NCBI RefSeq assembly: GCF_011250515.1
Contig: NZ_JAANOP010000002.1
Span: 186,001 to 250,000, forward strand
Reading direction: 5' to 3'
From: Aquirufa ecclesiirivi
Lineage (GTDB): Bacteria > Bacteroidota > Bacteroidia > Cytophagales > Spirosomataceae
Length of the DNA: 64,000 nt
Shown here: positions 9,525-18,670 of the stretch, piece after piece
Layout of the letters: the number at the start of each line of letters is the position of its first letter
Position numbering within the stretch: position 1 is the first letter of the stretch
Made by a program: the position numbers and the translations under genes
The notes under the pieces: model-generated
Told to the model about the DNA's origin: nothing
The model's database searches: none
What the model saw: only the letters and a program-made list of their open reading frames with translations

Positions 9525-10063
9525 TAAATTAATATTCTTTCTTTCTTTTTCATTAAATCCAATAGACCCATTGCTTCCTTGGTATTTATTCGATTCATAT
9601 TTTGTTGCTCCTGAACCAATTGGTTTTGTTTAGCCATTTTCAAAATAGGCAGCAATTTTCTCCATTTATAGGCATAAATTTCAAACTGTTTTATGAGTGT
9701 ATCTGAAACAGGATTCTCCTTAATCCCCTTTTCAATTAAGGAAATTGCTTGGTCTATTTTACCTTGCTTTTCTAACACGGCAGCTTGAATTAACAATTCA
9801 TAGGAATCGGTACTAGAAAAATATGCACTATTTTCTGCCGTTTGATTCAAACGAATGTTTAATAAAGCTTGCGTTTTTTCTAATTCTTTGTTGATGAAAA
9901 TGTCTTTCCCCTTTGCTTTTTTTATCCAATACAATGCTTCTGCATTTCGCTTCTGCTTAATCAGATAATTAACCTGCTGAATATCTTTATTATATATACT
10001 AGCCCTATTGGAAAATAAGCCCTGATAAATCAATAATAAAATGTACAAGTAAGATGTAAACAA
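9521..10063 (-). CDS. Unrecognised TPR-like protein with N-terminal signal or anchor
   Basis: A 180-residue protein I do not recognise by name. The first 18 residues are hydrophobic (a signal peptide or a membrane anchor) followed by a lysine-rich region. Residues about 45-125 look like helix-turn-helix tetratricopeptide units, with the clear segment ALEKQGKIDQAISLIEKGI repeating the spacing of an earlier EALYWIKKAKG unit. The last 60 residues are polar and helical. It lies 1 bp after the upstream membrane-protein gene and overlaps purC by 4 bp. A role as a periplasmic scaffold is inference; the conserved pairing with the upstream gene is what should be tested. Confidence 0.55.
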   Translation of the reverse strand: MFTSYLYILLLIYQGLFSNRASIYNKDIQQVNYLIKQKRNAEALYWIKKAKGKDIFINKELEKTQALLNIRLNQTAENSAYFSSTDSYELLIQAAVLEKQGKIDQAISLIEKGIKENPVSDTLIKQFEIYAYKWRKLLPILKMAKQNQLVQEQQNMNRINTKEAMGLLDLMKKKERILIY

Positions 10064-10064
10064 A

Positions 10065-10754
10065 CTATATCTTAATTATATGCAGAATAAAGAGTAAATC
10101 TGATGTGATTAATATCAATAACAAAATTAATAAATATACCTTCATATCGACTAATTCGGTCCAATTATTCGAGCTAAGAAACGTAAAATAGGAAGTTTCT
10201 TGGTTACTTAGTGTGAATTCAACGCTCATATTTCCCCGACTCACCAATTTGTTTATTGGATTAAATGATTGTCCACCCCCTTTTTCATCAATTTGATTCG
10301 AAATGCTGGAATGTTTAAGATTCAAAACTTCTGGATTTTCTAATAAACTCAAAAAAGATTGTGTAGGTGTTGTTGGAATTAACGTTTCCTTCCAAGCATT
10401 TTTAGAATGAACTATTTCAAGAGAAACATAAACTGGCTGAGATCGCTTTACATCTTCACTAATGAGCGATTTAGCTTCAATCCAGCGTTCTTTTGTATGA
10501 GTATGTTGTAATGCAATTTGATAACGAACATGTACTGGATCCGCTAACGAATTGGAATGAGAAACAGGTTCGGAATATGACATAAACAACCAGAAAAAAA
10601 GTAAGAATATACTTAGTCTGGCTAAAATCTTAAAAATAAAAATGCCTGATATTCGAAAAATACCATGAGAACTACGCCAATATCTCCAAAGAATTAGTAG
10701 ATAAATACTTGAAAATAAACTCAATAGAATAATAAATAGCTGTGTGAAATTCAT
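10065..10754 (-). CDS. Unrecognised inner-membrane protein with periplasmic domain
   Basis: A 229-residue protein with two hydrophobic segments near the start (about 5-22 and 38-62), a central soluble part of about 140 residues, and a final hydrophobic segment (about 205-227). The layout suggests an inner-membrane protein with its middle domain in the periplasm. The middle is serine/threonine-rich and contains a GGGQ stretch. I see no enzyme motif. The arrangement recalls Bat-type membrane proteins, which pair with TPR proteins, but no von Willebrand domain is visible. It is the first gene of the leftward group with the TPR-like gene, purC and the STAS gene. Confidence 0.5.
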   Translation of the reverse strand: MNFTQLFIILLSLFSSIYLLILWRYWRSSHGIFRISGIFIFKILARLSIFLLFFWLFMSYSEPVSHSNSLADPVHVRYQIALQHTHTKERWIEAKSLISEDVKRSQPVYVSLEIVHSKNAWKETLIPTTPTQSFLSLLENPEVLNLKHSSISNQIDEKGGGQSFNPINKLVSRGNMSVEFTLSNQETSYFTFLSSNNWTELVDMKVYLLILLLILITSDLLFILHIIKI

Positions 10755-10816
10755 TGAGTGTGTTTAAAAACAATTCAAAAGTAAATTACTATTTTTACAA
10801 TTCTTATTTTTTTTCA

Positions 10817-12028
10817 ATGGATATATTAAAAAGTCGCAGGTTAGAGCATTTGAAGTATGAAATTCGTGGACCTGTATATGACAAGGCATTAGCTCTTCAA
10901 AATCAAGGGTATAAGATTACTTCTTTAAATATAGGAAATCCTGCCGCATTTGGTTTTGAGACTCCAGATGAAATTGTCCACGATATCATTGTAAATATAC
11001 GTAATGCGCAAGGTTATACCGATTCTCGCGGTCTTTTTGCTGCCAGAAAAGCCGTCATGCAGTATTATCAAAATAAGGGAGTCAAAAATATCCTAATTGA
11101 AGACATCTACATTGGAAATGGGGTAAGTGAATTAATTTCACTCGTTATGATGGCTCTTTTGAACTCGGAAGACGAGGTCTTAATTCCATCGCCTGATTAT
11201 CCTTTATGGACTACCGTAGTAGGACTTGCAGGAGGCAATTCAGTACATTATGTCTGTGATGAATCTACGGATTGGCAACCAGATTTAGAGGATATGGAAG
11301 CGAAAATTACTGACAAATGCAGAGCTATTGTCATGATTAATCCTAATAATCCTACTGGGGCCGTTTATTCTAAAGAAACAGTGGATAAAATCGTTCAACT
11401 TGCGGCTAAACATAAGTTGATTTTATTTTCAGATGAAATTTACGATAAGATTTTATATGATCAACACGATCACCATTCGGCTGCTGGTTTAAGTGACGAA
11501 ATCCTAATTGTAACGATGGGAGGTTTGTCTAAAAACTACCGTGCAGCCGGTTTCAGAGGTGGTTGGATGATTTTAACAGGTGCTAAACACAAAGCCAAGT
11601 CGTATATTGAAGGATTAAACTTCCTATTTAGCACGAGGTTATGTGCCAACGTAATTACTCAATTTGGAATTCAAACCGCCTTGGGAGGTTATCAATCCAT
11701 CAATGATTTAGTCGCACCAGGGGGCAGGTTATATAAGCAAATGCAATTAGCATATGAAAAATTAAATGCCATCGATGGGGTTAGTTGTGTGAAACCCAAA
11801 GGTGCATTGTATCTATTTCCTAAAATTGATTTAGGAAAATTCACTTTTGAAGATGACGAACATTTTGTAATGTCATTGCTAGAGGAACAAAAAATTCTAG
11901 TAGTGGCGGGTAGAGGGTTTAATTTCAAACAAAGGGATCACTTTAGAATTGTATTTTTACCTCATGTGGAACAACTTTCTTTGGCTTTAGATAAAATTGC
12001 TTTGCATTTTGATAATTATAGAAGATGA
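10817..12028 (+). CDS. alaA: Alanine/glutamate-pyruvate aminotransferase, AlaA type
   Basis: A PLP enzyme of 403 residues that makes alanine from pyruvate using glutamate. It is clearly alike to Escherichia coli AlaA (YfbQ) from end to end: NIGNPAAFGFETPDE, NPNNPTGAVYS, SDEIYDKILYD and the cofactor lysine Lys239 in GGLSKNYRAAGFRGGW. An upstream TTG at 10754 would add 21 residues but abuts the start of the divergent gene; the ATG at 10817 matches the family N-terminus. It overlaps the next gene by 4 bp. The 62-bp divergent spacer must hold both promoters. Confidence 0.93.
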   Translation: MDILKSRRLEHLKYEIRGPVYDKALALQNQGYKITSLNIGNPAAFGFETPDEIVHDIIVNIRNAQGYTDSRGLFAARKAVMQYYQNKGVKNILIEDIYIGNGVSELISLVMMALLNSEDEVLIPSPDYPLWTTVVGLAGGNSVHYVCDESTDWQPDLEDMEAKITDKCRAIVMINPNNPTGAVYSKETVDKIVQLAAKHKLILFSDEIYDKILYDQHDHHSAAGLSDEILIVTMGGLSKNYRAAGFRGGWMILTGAKHKAKSYIEGLNFLFSTRLCANVITQFGIQTALGGYQSINDLVAPGGRLYKQMQLAYEKLNAIDGVSCVKPKGALYLFPKIDLGKFTFEDDEHFVMSLLEEQKILVVAGRGFNFKQRDHFRIVFLPHVEQLSLALDKIALHFDNYRR

Positions 12029-12762
12029 TATTTAACCAATTTTCTCGCAAGCAAAAGTTATTTATTTTCCTTTTTGGAATATTTTTGACCAATGCCATTA
12101 TTGCTGAGATTATTGGTGTAAAAATTGTGAGCATTGAAAAATCATTGGGCTTCTCTCCTTTAGGTTTGATCACTCCTTGGGGAGAAAGATGGGATTTTAA
12201 TCAAACTGCGGGTGCGCTAAATTGGCCTATTGTATTTATCACCTCCGATATAATTAATGATTATTTTGGGAAAAAAGGAGTTCGCTTTATTTCCTATACC
12301 ACAGCTATTTTTATTGCTTATTCATTTTTGATTATCTATTTGGCCACTTTACTTGTTCCTGCCGATTTCTGGCTTCAAGTAAATAATACGGGTAGTTTTG
12401 ATATCAACAATGCCTTTTCTCGAATATTCAGGCAAGGTCTAGGAATCATTACGGGTTCATTAACCGCTTTCTTAGTAAGTCAAATGTTGGACGCTATGGT
12501 TTTTGAGAAAATAAAATCAAGAACCGGTCAAAAGCATATTTGGTTAAGAGCAACTGGCTCAACTCTTATATCTCAATTAATTGATAGCGTTTTAGTTATT
12601 GGTATTGCCTTTTATTTCTTTGGCAATTGGAGTTTGGGTCAATGGATGAATGTTTCTTTTAACAATTACTTGTACAAGTTTATAATCGCTATTTTATTTA
12701 CTCCTTTGCTTTACTTAGCTCATTATATAATTGAGCTTTACTTAAGCCCTGAGAATGATTAA
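12025..12762 (+). CDS. Queuosine-precursor transporter, YhhQ/VUT family
   Basis: A 245-residue membrane protein with about six hydrophobic helices. The family signatures are SDIINDYFGKKGVR near residue 78 and STLISQLIDS near 180, both typical of the YhhQ group that imports queuine-pathway precursors such as preQ0/preQ1. It starts inside the stop of alaA (4-bp overlap), so it is co-translated with it, a pairing without an obvious metabolic reason. A queD gene lies elsewhere in the window at 63424, so the organism may both make and import the precursor. Substrate specificity is inferred from the family. Confidence 0.85.
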   Translation: MIFNQFSRKQKLFIFLFGIFLTNAIIAEIIGVKIVSIEKSLGFSPLGLITPWGERWDFNQTAGALNWPIVFITSDIINDYFGKKGVRFISYTTAIFIAYSFLIIYLATLLVPADFWLQVNNTGSFDINNAFSRIFRQGLGIITGSLTAFLVSQMLDAMVFEKIKSRTGQKHIWLRATGSTLISQLIDSVLVIGIAFYFFGNWSLGQWMNVSFNNYLYKFIIAILFTPLLYLAHYIIELYLSPEND

Positions 12763-13487
12763 TTTCTTCTCACATGATCTAATATAATTCCTGTTGAAAT
12801 AGCTACATTCAATGATTCAGCTGCCCCAAATCTAGGAATGGTGATTCTTTGTTGTATCATAGCACTTACCTCAGGACTAATTCCATGAGATTCGCTTCCC
12901 ATGATAATGAACACCTTGGTAGGAAAAGTAAATTGATGTAGATTTTCACCTGCTAAATCAGCTCCAAGAACAGTATGTACAGGATTAGCTTGAATGAACG
13001 CTGTCAAGTCGGTATAATTGCAATCCACACGTTTAAATGATCCCATCGTAGCTGAAATTACCTTGGGATTATAGAATTCAGTACAGTCATTGGATAAAAC
13101 GATTTGTTTAATGCCATACCAATCACAAATCCGAATAATGGTTCCTAAATTCCCTGGATCGCGAACGCCGTCCAATAACAATATCACATCATCTAATTGA
13201 GTAAAAGATGGGGTGATCTTGCATTTTACAACAGCCAAACCATATTGATTGATAGTCAGTGTACTGAACTTAGTGATATCTTCTTTTGATACAAAATAAG
13301 TAGGAATAGAAATACCTGAAAATACTTCTTGAAAATCTACGTTAATGACTAAAAATTCTATTTCATAATCTGAATCTATCACTTCTTGAATACCCTTCTC
13401 TCCTTCTACCAAAAATAGTTCGTTCTCTGATCGTCCTTTTTTAGAATGTAGAGAATTAATTAACTTTATTTGTTTATTCGTTAGCAT
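12759..13487 (-). CDS. RNA 2'-O-methyltransferase, TrmH/SpoU family
   Basis: A 242-residue SPOUT methyltransferase that transfers a methyl from S-adenosylmethionine to a ribose 2'-hydroxyl in rRNA or tRNA. The three knot motifs are in order: LDGVRDPGNLGTIIRICDWYG (about 105-125, with the catalytic arginine), IIMGSESHGIS (about 190) and IPRFGAAESLNVAIST (about 215). The N-terminal 95 residues form the small substrate-binding domain seen in RlmB-like members. The exact target base cannot be told. It is convergent with the transporter gene (4-bp overlap) and its start is 3 bp from the divergent tamL start. Confidence 0.9.
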   Translation of the reverse strand: MLTNKQIKLINSLHSKKGRSENELFLVEGEKGIQEVIDSDYEIEFLVINVDFQEVFSGISIPTYFVSKEDITKFSTLTINQYGLAVVKCKITPSFTQLDDVILLLDGVRDPGNLGTIIRICDWYGIKQIVLSNDCTEFYNPKVISATMGSFKRVDCNYTDLTAFIQANPVHTVLGADLAGENLHQFTFPTKVFIIMGSESHGISPEVSAMIQQRITIPRFGAAESLNVAISTGIILDHVRRN

Positions 13488-13490
13488 CTT

Positions 13491-15773
13491 TTGAAATCTA
13501 GAAATATACTTGTTGGTTTAGTAATAGTTCAGGCTTTGTTTATCTCCTGTACGGGATATCGTCAATTTAAATTTTCCGAGTACAAAGTAAATCGAATTGA
13601 AATACAAGGCAATCAATTAATATCCAAGGAAGACCTAAGAACAAATATACCCGGTTTAAAGGAATCCTATGCTAGAATATTTTCTCCAAGGGTTTATGGT
13701 TTTTTTGAGGCAAAAAGAAAGTTAAAAGATTCACTAGGCAAATCACCGGCATTCATCCAACTATTTAGTACTCCAAACCCCAGCTTAAATAAGCCTTATT
13801 TAGACATAACTAAGGAAGCGGTCTTCAAGTATTATCGAAACAATGGTTTTTTGAAAAATAAGGTATTTCTTAAAATAGATACCATAAATTCAACTGAGAA
13901 ATTAGTGAATGTTACCTATACAATTGAAGAAAACGAAGTAAGTACTTTCTCTAAAATGGATTCATTTCTTGTTGATAATCCTTTACTCGGGAAAAAAATA
14001 GAAACCTATTATTCCAAAGAAAGTGTCATTTCCAACAACGACAGATTGAATTTAGATTTGTTGAAAAAGGAAAAGGACAACATTAGTCATTACTTGAAAA
14101 ATCAAGGCTATTTCTATTTTTCTAATGAAGCTATTGGTTTGAAGCTCAATGATTTACAAGATACTAGTTTATTGAGAGTAGGAATTATCTACAAAATTCC
14201 AGATTTTAAAGAAGTAAATACCAACCGATTATATGATCGTTTATTTCGATTTGGACGAGCTACTTTTGTCAATAATCAATATACGGACTCCAGTAATATT
14301 GGTGTATTAAATACCAATGCCCTTTCCAAATTAATCACTTTCAAAGAAGGTGATTTATATTCGGTCGATCAATTAAATCAAAGTTTACAAAATATTTATG
14401 CTTCTGATCAATTTAAATCAGTTTCCATTAAATTTGACACCTCCTCCACCCGTGTTTTTCCCAAAGTAGAATTAGTTCCCAATGAAAAATTTAATTTCTC
14501 GTCTGAATTAGGTGGCAGTGTTTTCAGAGGAATTCCTGGACCATTTTTGACTAATTCCTTTAAAATTCGACGAGTTTTTTCAAGTTTAGATTACTTGGAT
14601 TTCTCTGCTAGAGTTGGTTTTGAGGCTCAAGCAGGATTTATTAACACCGATCAAGCAAGGAAAAACCTAGAAGTTAATTTAAGCACAACGCTCAACTTTC
14701 CTAAACTATTTTTGCCCACTAATATCAAAAAACAGTTAGGGTCCTTATATGCTTCCCAAACACAAATAGGTTTTGGGTATGATTACATCAATCGACCAGA
14801 ATATTTACGCACTAATTTTAAGATATTTCAACGGTATCAATGGAGAAAGTCTCCATTTAAAACATTCCAATTTTCATTGGTTGATTTAAATATTTTAAAT
14901 ACCAATTACCCTGAGACATCCACCGCATCGGCATTTAAAAGCTATTTGGAAGAATTACGTTTACAAGGAAATAACCTTTACCGAAGTTTTAACCCAAGTT
15001 TTGTATCGAGCATTCATTTTACCTATGCTTATCGAAGTTTTTTACCAAGTAATGAATTACAAGCTGGTGAATCTTTTCAACTAGGTTTAGAATCGGGTGG
15101 TAGTACATTAAATCTCATAGGTTCGAAGAAAATCACCTTCATTGAAAATCTGTTAGGTAGTGATCAGAATATTCAATTTTATCGCTTCTTACGCTTCAAT
15201 TTTGATTATAGAAAATACAAAATGCTTGGGCTAAATAGGAAATCACAGTTAGCTTTTAAATTTGTTGGCGGTTTAGCCTATGCTTATGGTGAAGAAAACG
15301 ATTTTCAGCTTCCTTACGAGAAGAATTTCTTCATCGGTGGGCCAAGTAGCCTACGAGCTTGGAAACCGCGTCGCCTGGGGCCTGGAGCTTATAATTCCGT
15401 TAGTAATTTAATTGAACAACCCGGAAGTATTTTATTAGAGTCTTCTGTCGAGTATCGTTTTCGTATGTTTCAGCTATTTGGCACAATGAATGGAGCCTTT
15501 TTCATTGATGCAGGAAATATTTGGACTTTTGCAAATTCCAAAGGAGAGAAAGATGGCTATTTTGCCTTTGATAATTTCTATAATCAAATAGCAGTAGGAA
15601 CAGGTTTTGGTTTACGCTGGGATTTTTCGTATTTCTTATTACGCTTGGATTTAGCGACTAAGGTTATAAATCCAGCTAAGCCGGTAAATGAAAAATGGGT
15701 TCTCTCCAAAACTTCATTCAGTAGTGGAGAAAACCCAATTGAATTTAATATAGGAATTGGTTATCCTTTTTAA
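13491..15773 (+). CDS. tamL: TamL-type outer-membrane assembly lipoprotein (BamA/TamA superfamily)
   Basis: A 760-residue Omp85 protein. A lipoprotein signal with lipobox FISC puts the lipidated cysteine at residue 20. Residues about 30-320 form POTRA-like repeats (VNRIEIQGNQLISKEDL; ITFKEGDLYSVDQLNQSLQNIYASDQF). The C-terminal half is a 16-strand barrel with the FFIGGPSSLRAWKPRRLGPG loop motif of the superfamily. It would work with a TamB-like partner, not seen here, in placing outer-membrane material. The start is TTG: the next codon but one upstream is a stop (13482-13484) and no in-frame ATG occurs before residue 150. Confidence 0.88.
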   Translation: MKSRNILVGLVIVQALFISCTGYRQFKFSEYKVNRIEIQGNQLISKEDLRTNIPGLKESYARIFSPRVYGFFEAKRKLKDSLGKSPAFIQLFSTPNPSLNKPYLDITKEAVFKYYRNNGFLKNKVFLKIDTINSTEKLVNVTYTIEENEVSTFSKMDSFLVDNPLLGKKIETYYSKESVISNNDRLNLDLLKKEKDNISHYLKNQGYFYFSNEAIGLKLNDLQDTSLLRVGIIYKIPDFKEVNTNRLYDRLFRFGRATFVNNQYTDSSNIGVLNTNALSKLITFKEGDLYSVDQLNQSLQNIYASDQFKSVSIKFDTSSTRVFPKVELVPNEKFNFSSELGGSVFRGIPGPFLTNSFKIRRVFSSLDYLDFSARVGFEAQAGFINTDQARKNLEVNLSTTLNFPKLFLPTNIKKQLGSLYASQTQIGFGYDYINRPEYLRTNFKIFQRYQWRKSPFKTFQFSLVDLNILNTNYPETSTASAFKSYLEELRLQGNNLYRSFNPSFVSSIHFTYAYRSFLPSNELQAGESFQLGLESGGSTLNLIGSKKITFIENLLGSDQNIQFYRFLRFNFDYRKYKMLGLNRKSQLAFKFVGGLAYAYGEENDFQLPYEKNFFIGGPSSLRAWKPRRLGPGAYNSVSNLIEQPGSILLESSVEYRFRMFQLFGTMNGAFFIDAGNIWTFANSKGEKDGYFAFDNFYNQIAVGTGFGLRWDFSYFLLRLDLATKVINPAKPVNEKWVLSKTSFSSGENPIEFNIGIGYPF

Positions 15774-15774
15774 T

Positions 15775-16725
15775 CTATTTTCTTGAGATAGCTTTGATTG
15801 ATTTTTCAACAATCGCAGCGGCATTTAAACCGTATTTTTCCATCAAATCTGCTGGCTTTCCTGACTCACCAAATGAATCGTTTACACCTACGAATTCTTG
15901 AATAGTTGGACGATTTTGAGATAAATACTGAGCTACAGAATCACCTAAACCACCATTTAATTGATGCTCTTCCGCAGTAACAACACAACCCGTTTTGGAT
16001 ATAGAAGCTAAAATTGCGGCTGTATCTAATGGTTTGATGGTGTGAATATTTAACACATCCGCCTTGATCCCTTTTTCTTCTAGTATTTCTGCCGCTTGAA
16101 TAGCTTCCCAAACTAAATGTCCAGTTGCCAAAATGGTAACATCAGATCCTTCAATAAGATGAATGGCTTTGCCAATTTCAAATTTTTGATTTTCTGGGGT
16201 AAATACAGGAACTACTGGACGACCGAATCGTAAATAGACAGGGCCTTCATAATCAGCAATGGCAATAGTAGCTGCTTTAGTTTGGTTGTAATCACAAGGA
16301 TTAATGACCACCATACCTGGAAGCATTTTCATTAAACCGATATCTTCTAAAATTTGGTGAGTTGCACCATCTTCTCCTAAGGTTAATCCAGCATGTGAAC
16401 AGCAAATTTTTACATTTTTGCCTGAATAAGCGACCGACTGACGTATCTGATCATATACACGACCTGTACCAAAATTAGCAAAGGTAGTAGCAAAAGGAAT
16501 GTAACCTCCAATGGCTAAACCAGCAGAAATACCAATCATGTTAGCTTCAGCAATACCTGTCTGGAAAAAACGCTCTGGACTATTTTTAATAAAAGCTTCT
16601 AATTTTAAGGAGCCTATTAAATCAGCACATAAAGCCACAACCTTAGGATTGTTTTGACTCAAATATTCCATTCCAGCACCAAAGCCTGAACGAGTATCTT
16701 TTTTTGTTTCGTAAGTAAACTTCAT
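15775..16725 (-). CDS. Transketolase, C-terminal subunit
   Basis: A 316-residue polypeptide holding the pyrimidine-binding and C-terminal domains of transketolase. The conserved GIAEANMIGISAGLAIGG (about 58-75) carries the glutamate that activates thiamine diphosphate, followed by SHAGLTLGEDGATHQ. With the N-terminal subunit it moves two-carbon units between sugar phosphates in the pentose phosphate pathway. It follows that gene by 9 bp. The split into two genes is known from many anaerobes and Bacteroidota; here both halves look complete. Its stop is 1 bp from the convergent tamL stop. Confidence 0.94.
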   Translation of the reverse strand: MKFTYETKKDTRSGFGAGMEYLSQNNPKVVALCADLIGSLKLEAFIKNSPERFFQTGIAEANMIGISAGLAIGGYIPFATTFANFGTGRVYDQIRQSVAYSGKNVKICCSHAGLTLGEDGATHQILEDIGLMKMLPGMVVINPCDYNQTKAATIAIADYEGPVYLRFGRPVVPVFTPENQKFEIGKAIHLIEGSDVTILATGHLVWEAIQAAEILEEKGIKADVLNIHTIKPLDTAAILASISKTGCVVTAEEHQLNGGLGDSVAQYLSQNRPTIQEFVGVNDSFGESGKPADLMEKYGLNAAAIVEKSIKAISRK

Positions 16726-16734
16726 TGTTAATTA

Positions 16735-17592
16735 TTAATAGTCGCCTAAAGTTTCGTTTAATTGTGCTAATGCATCAGCTAATTGCTGGTCGTTAGGAGC
16801 CACACCGTGCCACTTATGACTTCCCATCATGAAATCTACCCCCGCTCCCATTTCAGTTTTCATTAATACCATGATCGGAGAACCTTTACCCAATAAAGAT
16901 TTAGCATGAGCTAAAGTTGTCATAACCTCGTCCATGTTATTTCCATCCATGCGCAATACATTCCATCCAAAAGCCTTATACTTAGCTTCTAAATCACGAT
17001 TACTCATTACTTTTTCCGTAGGACCATCGATTTGCTGACCATTTTCATCAATAAAGGCAATTAAATTGTCCACCTGATGATGTGGCGCATACATTGCTGC
17101 CTCCCAAACCTGACCTTCATTTTGTTCTCCATCTCCCATTAAACAATAAACGGTAGATGGGTCATTGGATAGTTTCTTTGCTTGAGCAGTACCAATTGAT
17201 ACACTTAATCCTTGTCCTAAAGAACCAGAAGCAATTCGAATACCTTCCAAATGCTCATGGGGTGTAGGGTGACCTTGTAAACGTGAATTTAGTTGTCTAA
17301 AAGTGGATAATTCCTTCACAGGAAAATACCCTCTACGTGCTAAAATGCTATATAAAAGCGGAGAAATATGTCCGTTTGAAAGATAGAAAACATCCTCGTG
17401 GGCACCAGACATATTAAAAACTACTTTTCCATTCGCATCCTGTGCTAATTTCATGGAATTAAAATACAATCCCACTAATAAGTCGGTACAACCTAATGAT
17501 CCACCAGGGTGACCTGATTGACAAGCATGAACCTGACGAAGAATATCTCTTCGTACTTGGCTAGCTACATTTTTTAATTCTTGTGTTTGCAT
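16735..17592 (-). CDS. Transketolase, N-terminal (thiamine diphosphate-binding) subunit
   Basis: A 285-residue subunit with the thiamine diphosphate and magnesium motif starting GDGEQNEGQVWEAA near residue 152 and ending in FIDEN. The N-terminal SGHPGGSLGCTDLL and the GSLGQGLSVSIG segment contact substrate and cofactor. It forms the active enzyme with the downstream C-terminal subunit, 9 bp away. It stands 9 bp after bcp in a leftward run from sucC, so central carbon genes and a peroxidase are co-transcribed. Confidence 0.95.
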   Translation of the reverse strand: MQTQELKNVASQVRRDILRQVHACQSGHPGGSLGCTDLLVGLYFNSMKLAQDANGKVVFNMSGAHEDVFYLSNGHISPLLYSILARRGYFPVKELSTFRQLNSRLQGHPTPHEHLEGIRIASGSLGQGLSVSIGTAQAKKLSNDPSTVYCLMGDGEQNEGQVWEAAMYAPHHQVDNLIAFIDENGQQIDGPTEKVMSNRDLEAKYKAFGWNVLRMDGNNMDEVMTTLAHAKSLLGKGSPIMVLMKTEMGAGVDFMMGSHKWHGVAPNDQQLADALAQLNETLGDY

Positions 17593-17601
17593 AAAAAAAA
17601 A

Positions 17602-18048
17602 TTAGTGGATCTGAGAACTATGATTTTTAGTATCCACTTTGGCTATAATATCTGTAATAATTCCGTTTTCATCTATTAAAAACGTCGTGCGAGCAGTACC
17701 CATGTACGTTTTACCATACATCGATTTCTCCACCCAAACTCCGTATTTATTCACTAATTCGTGTTCAGTGTCAGCTAAAAGAGAAAAATTTAACTGATAT
17801 TTTTTCTTAAACTTGTTATGAGCTGCATTGGAGTCGACACTAACACCAATCACTCGATACCCCTTGGAAGTCAAGTAATCTAAATTTTCATTCAAATTAC
17901 AAGCTTGTGCTGTACATCCTGGAGTATCATCTTTTGGATAAAAGTAAAGTACTACCTTTTTTCCTTTAAGTAAGGCTAAATCAACCAAATTACCTTCTGA
18001 ATCTGTCATACTAAAAGCAGGAGCTGATTCACCTATTTGTAAACTCAT
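17602..18048 (-). CDS. bcp: Thioredoxin-dependent thiol peroxidase (Bcp / PrxQ)
   Basis: A 148-residue peroxiredoxin that reduces hydrogen peroxide and organic hydroperoxides with electrons from thioredoxin. The peroxidatic Cys45 is in DDTPGCTAQAC and the resolving cysteine, as in atypical 2-Cys PrxQ, is Cys50. The thioredoxin fold is complete up to FLIDENGII. It starts 1 bp after the FAH-family gene, within the sucC-to-transketolase run. There is no signal peptide, so it is cytoplasmic. Confidence 0.94.
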   Translation of the reverse strand: MSLQIGESAPAFSMTDSEGNLVDLALLKGKKVVLYFYPKDDTPGCTAQACNLNENLDYLTSKGYRVIGVSVDSNAAHNKFKKKYQLNFSLLADTEHELVNKYGVWVEKSMYGKTYMGTARTTFLIDENGIITDIIAKVDTKNHSSQIH

Positions 18049-18049
18049 A

Positions 18050-18661
18050 TTATGAGATGTTTAAATCAAACAATTTTTCGTCGTAAAGAAAACCATTCAA
18101 TTGGTCGCCAATTTTGACAGGTCCAACCCCTGCGGGAGTTCCAGTGAAAATATAATCACCCGTTTTCAAGGTAAAATATTGTGAAATATCGGCGATTAAC
18201 TCACTGATATTCCATATCATCAAGTTACTTTCTCCAGCTTGAACCGTCGTTCCATTGATATCTAATCGAAATGGAATTGATTGCTCTAATTCGCCTTCTT
18301 TCAAAGGTCGAATTTGAGAAACAAAAGCAGAACCGTTGAATGCTTTCGATTTTTCCCAAGGTAGACCTTTTTCTTTCAACTTAGCTTGTAAATCACGCGC
18401 AGTGAAGTCAATACCTAAACCTATTCCATCGATGTATTTGTGGGCAAATTTCGATTCAATATTTTTACCCACTTTTGAAATACGGAATACTAATTCGATT
18501 TCGTGATGGACATCTTGAGAAAAACTCGGATAGTAAAAATCCGAGTTTTGATCTAAGAGTGCCGTGTCGGGCTTTAAAAATATTACAGGATCTTTGGGTT
18601 TTTCGTTAGATAACTCCTTGATATGATCCACATAATTTCTTCCTACACAGATAATTTTCAT
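18050..18661 (-). CDS. Fumarylacetoacetate hydrolase-family protein (FAHD1/acylpyruvase-like)
   Basis: A 203-residue protein matching the catalytic C-terminal domain of the family in compact form. The sequence shows GRNYVDHIKEL near the start, the metal-binding EIELVFRI near 73 (paired with an aspartate in GLGIDFTARDLQ near 104), the KSKAFNGSAF loop and the C-terminal TGTPAGVGPVKIGD. Relatives hydrolyse acylpyruvates or decarboxylate oxaloacetate. Its position just after sucC would fit an oxaloacetate-related duty, but that is inference from position. Confidence 0.85.
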   Translation of the reverse strand: MKIICVGRNYVDHIKELSNEKPKDPVIFLKPDTALLDQNSDFYYPSFSQDVHHEIELVFRISKVGKNIESKFAHKYIDGIGLGIDFTARDLQAKLKEKGLPWEKSKAFNGSAFVSQIRPLKEGELEQSIPFRLDINGTTVQAGESNLMIWNISELIADISQYFTLKTGDYIFTGTPAGVGPVKIGDQLNGFLYDEKLFDLNIS

Positions 18662-18670
18662 GTGAAAAAA

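Noticed and set aside
10754-10816. A TTG start for alaA at 10754
   Set aside because: It would add residues unlike the family and begin at the start codon of the divergent gene; the ATG at 10817 matches AlaA.
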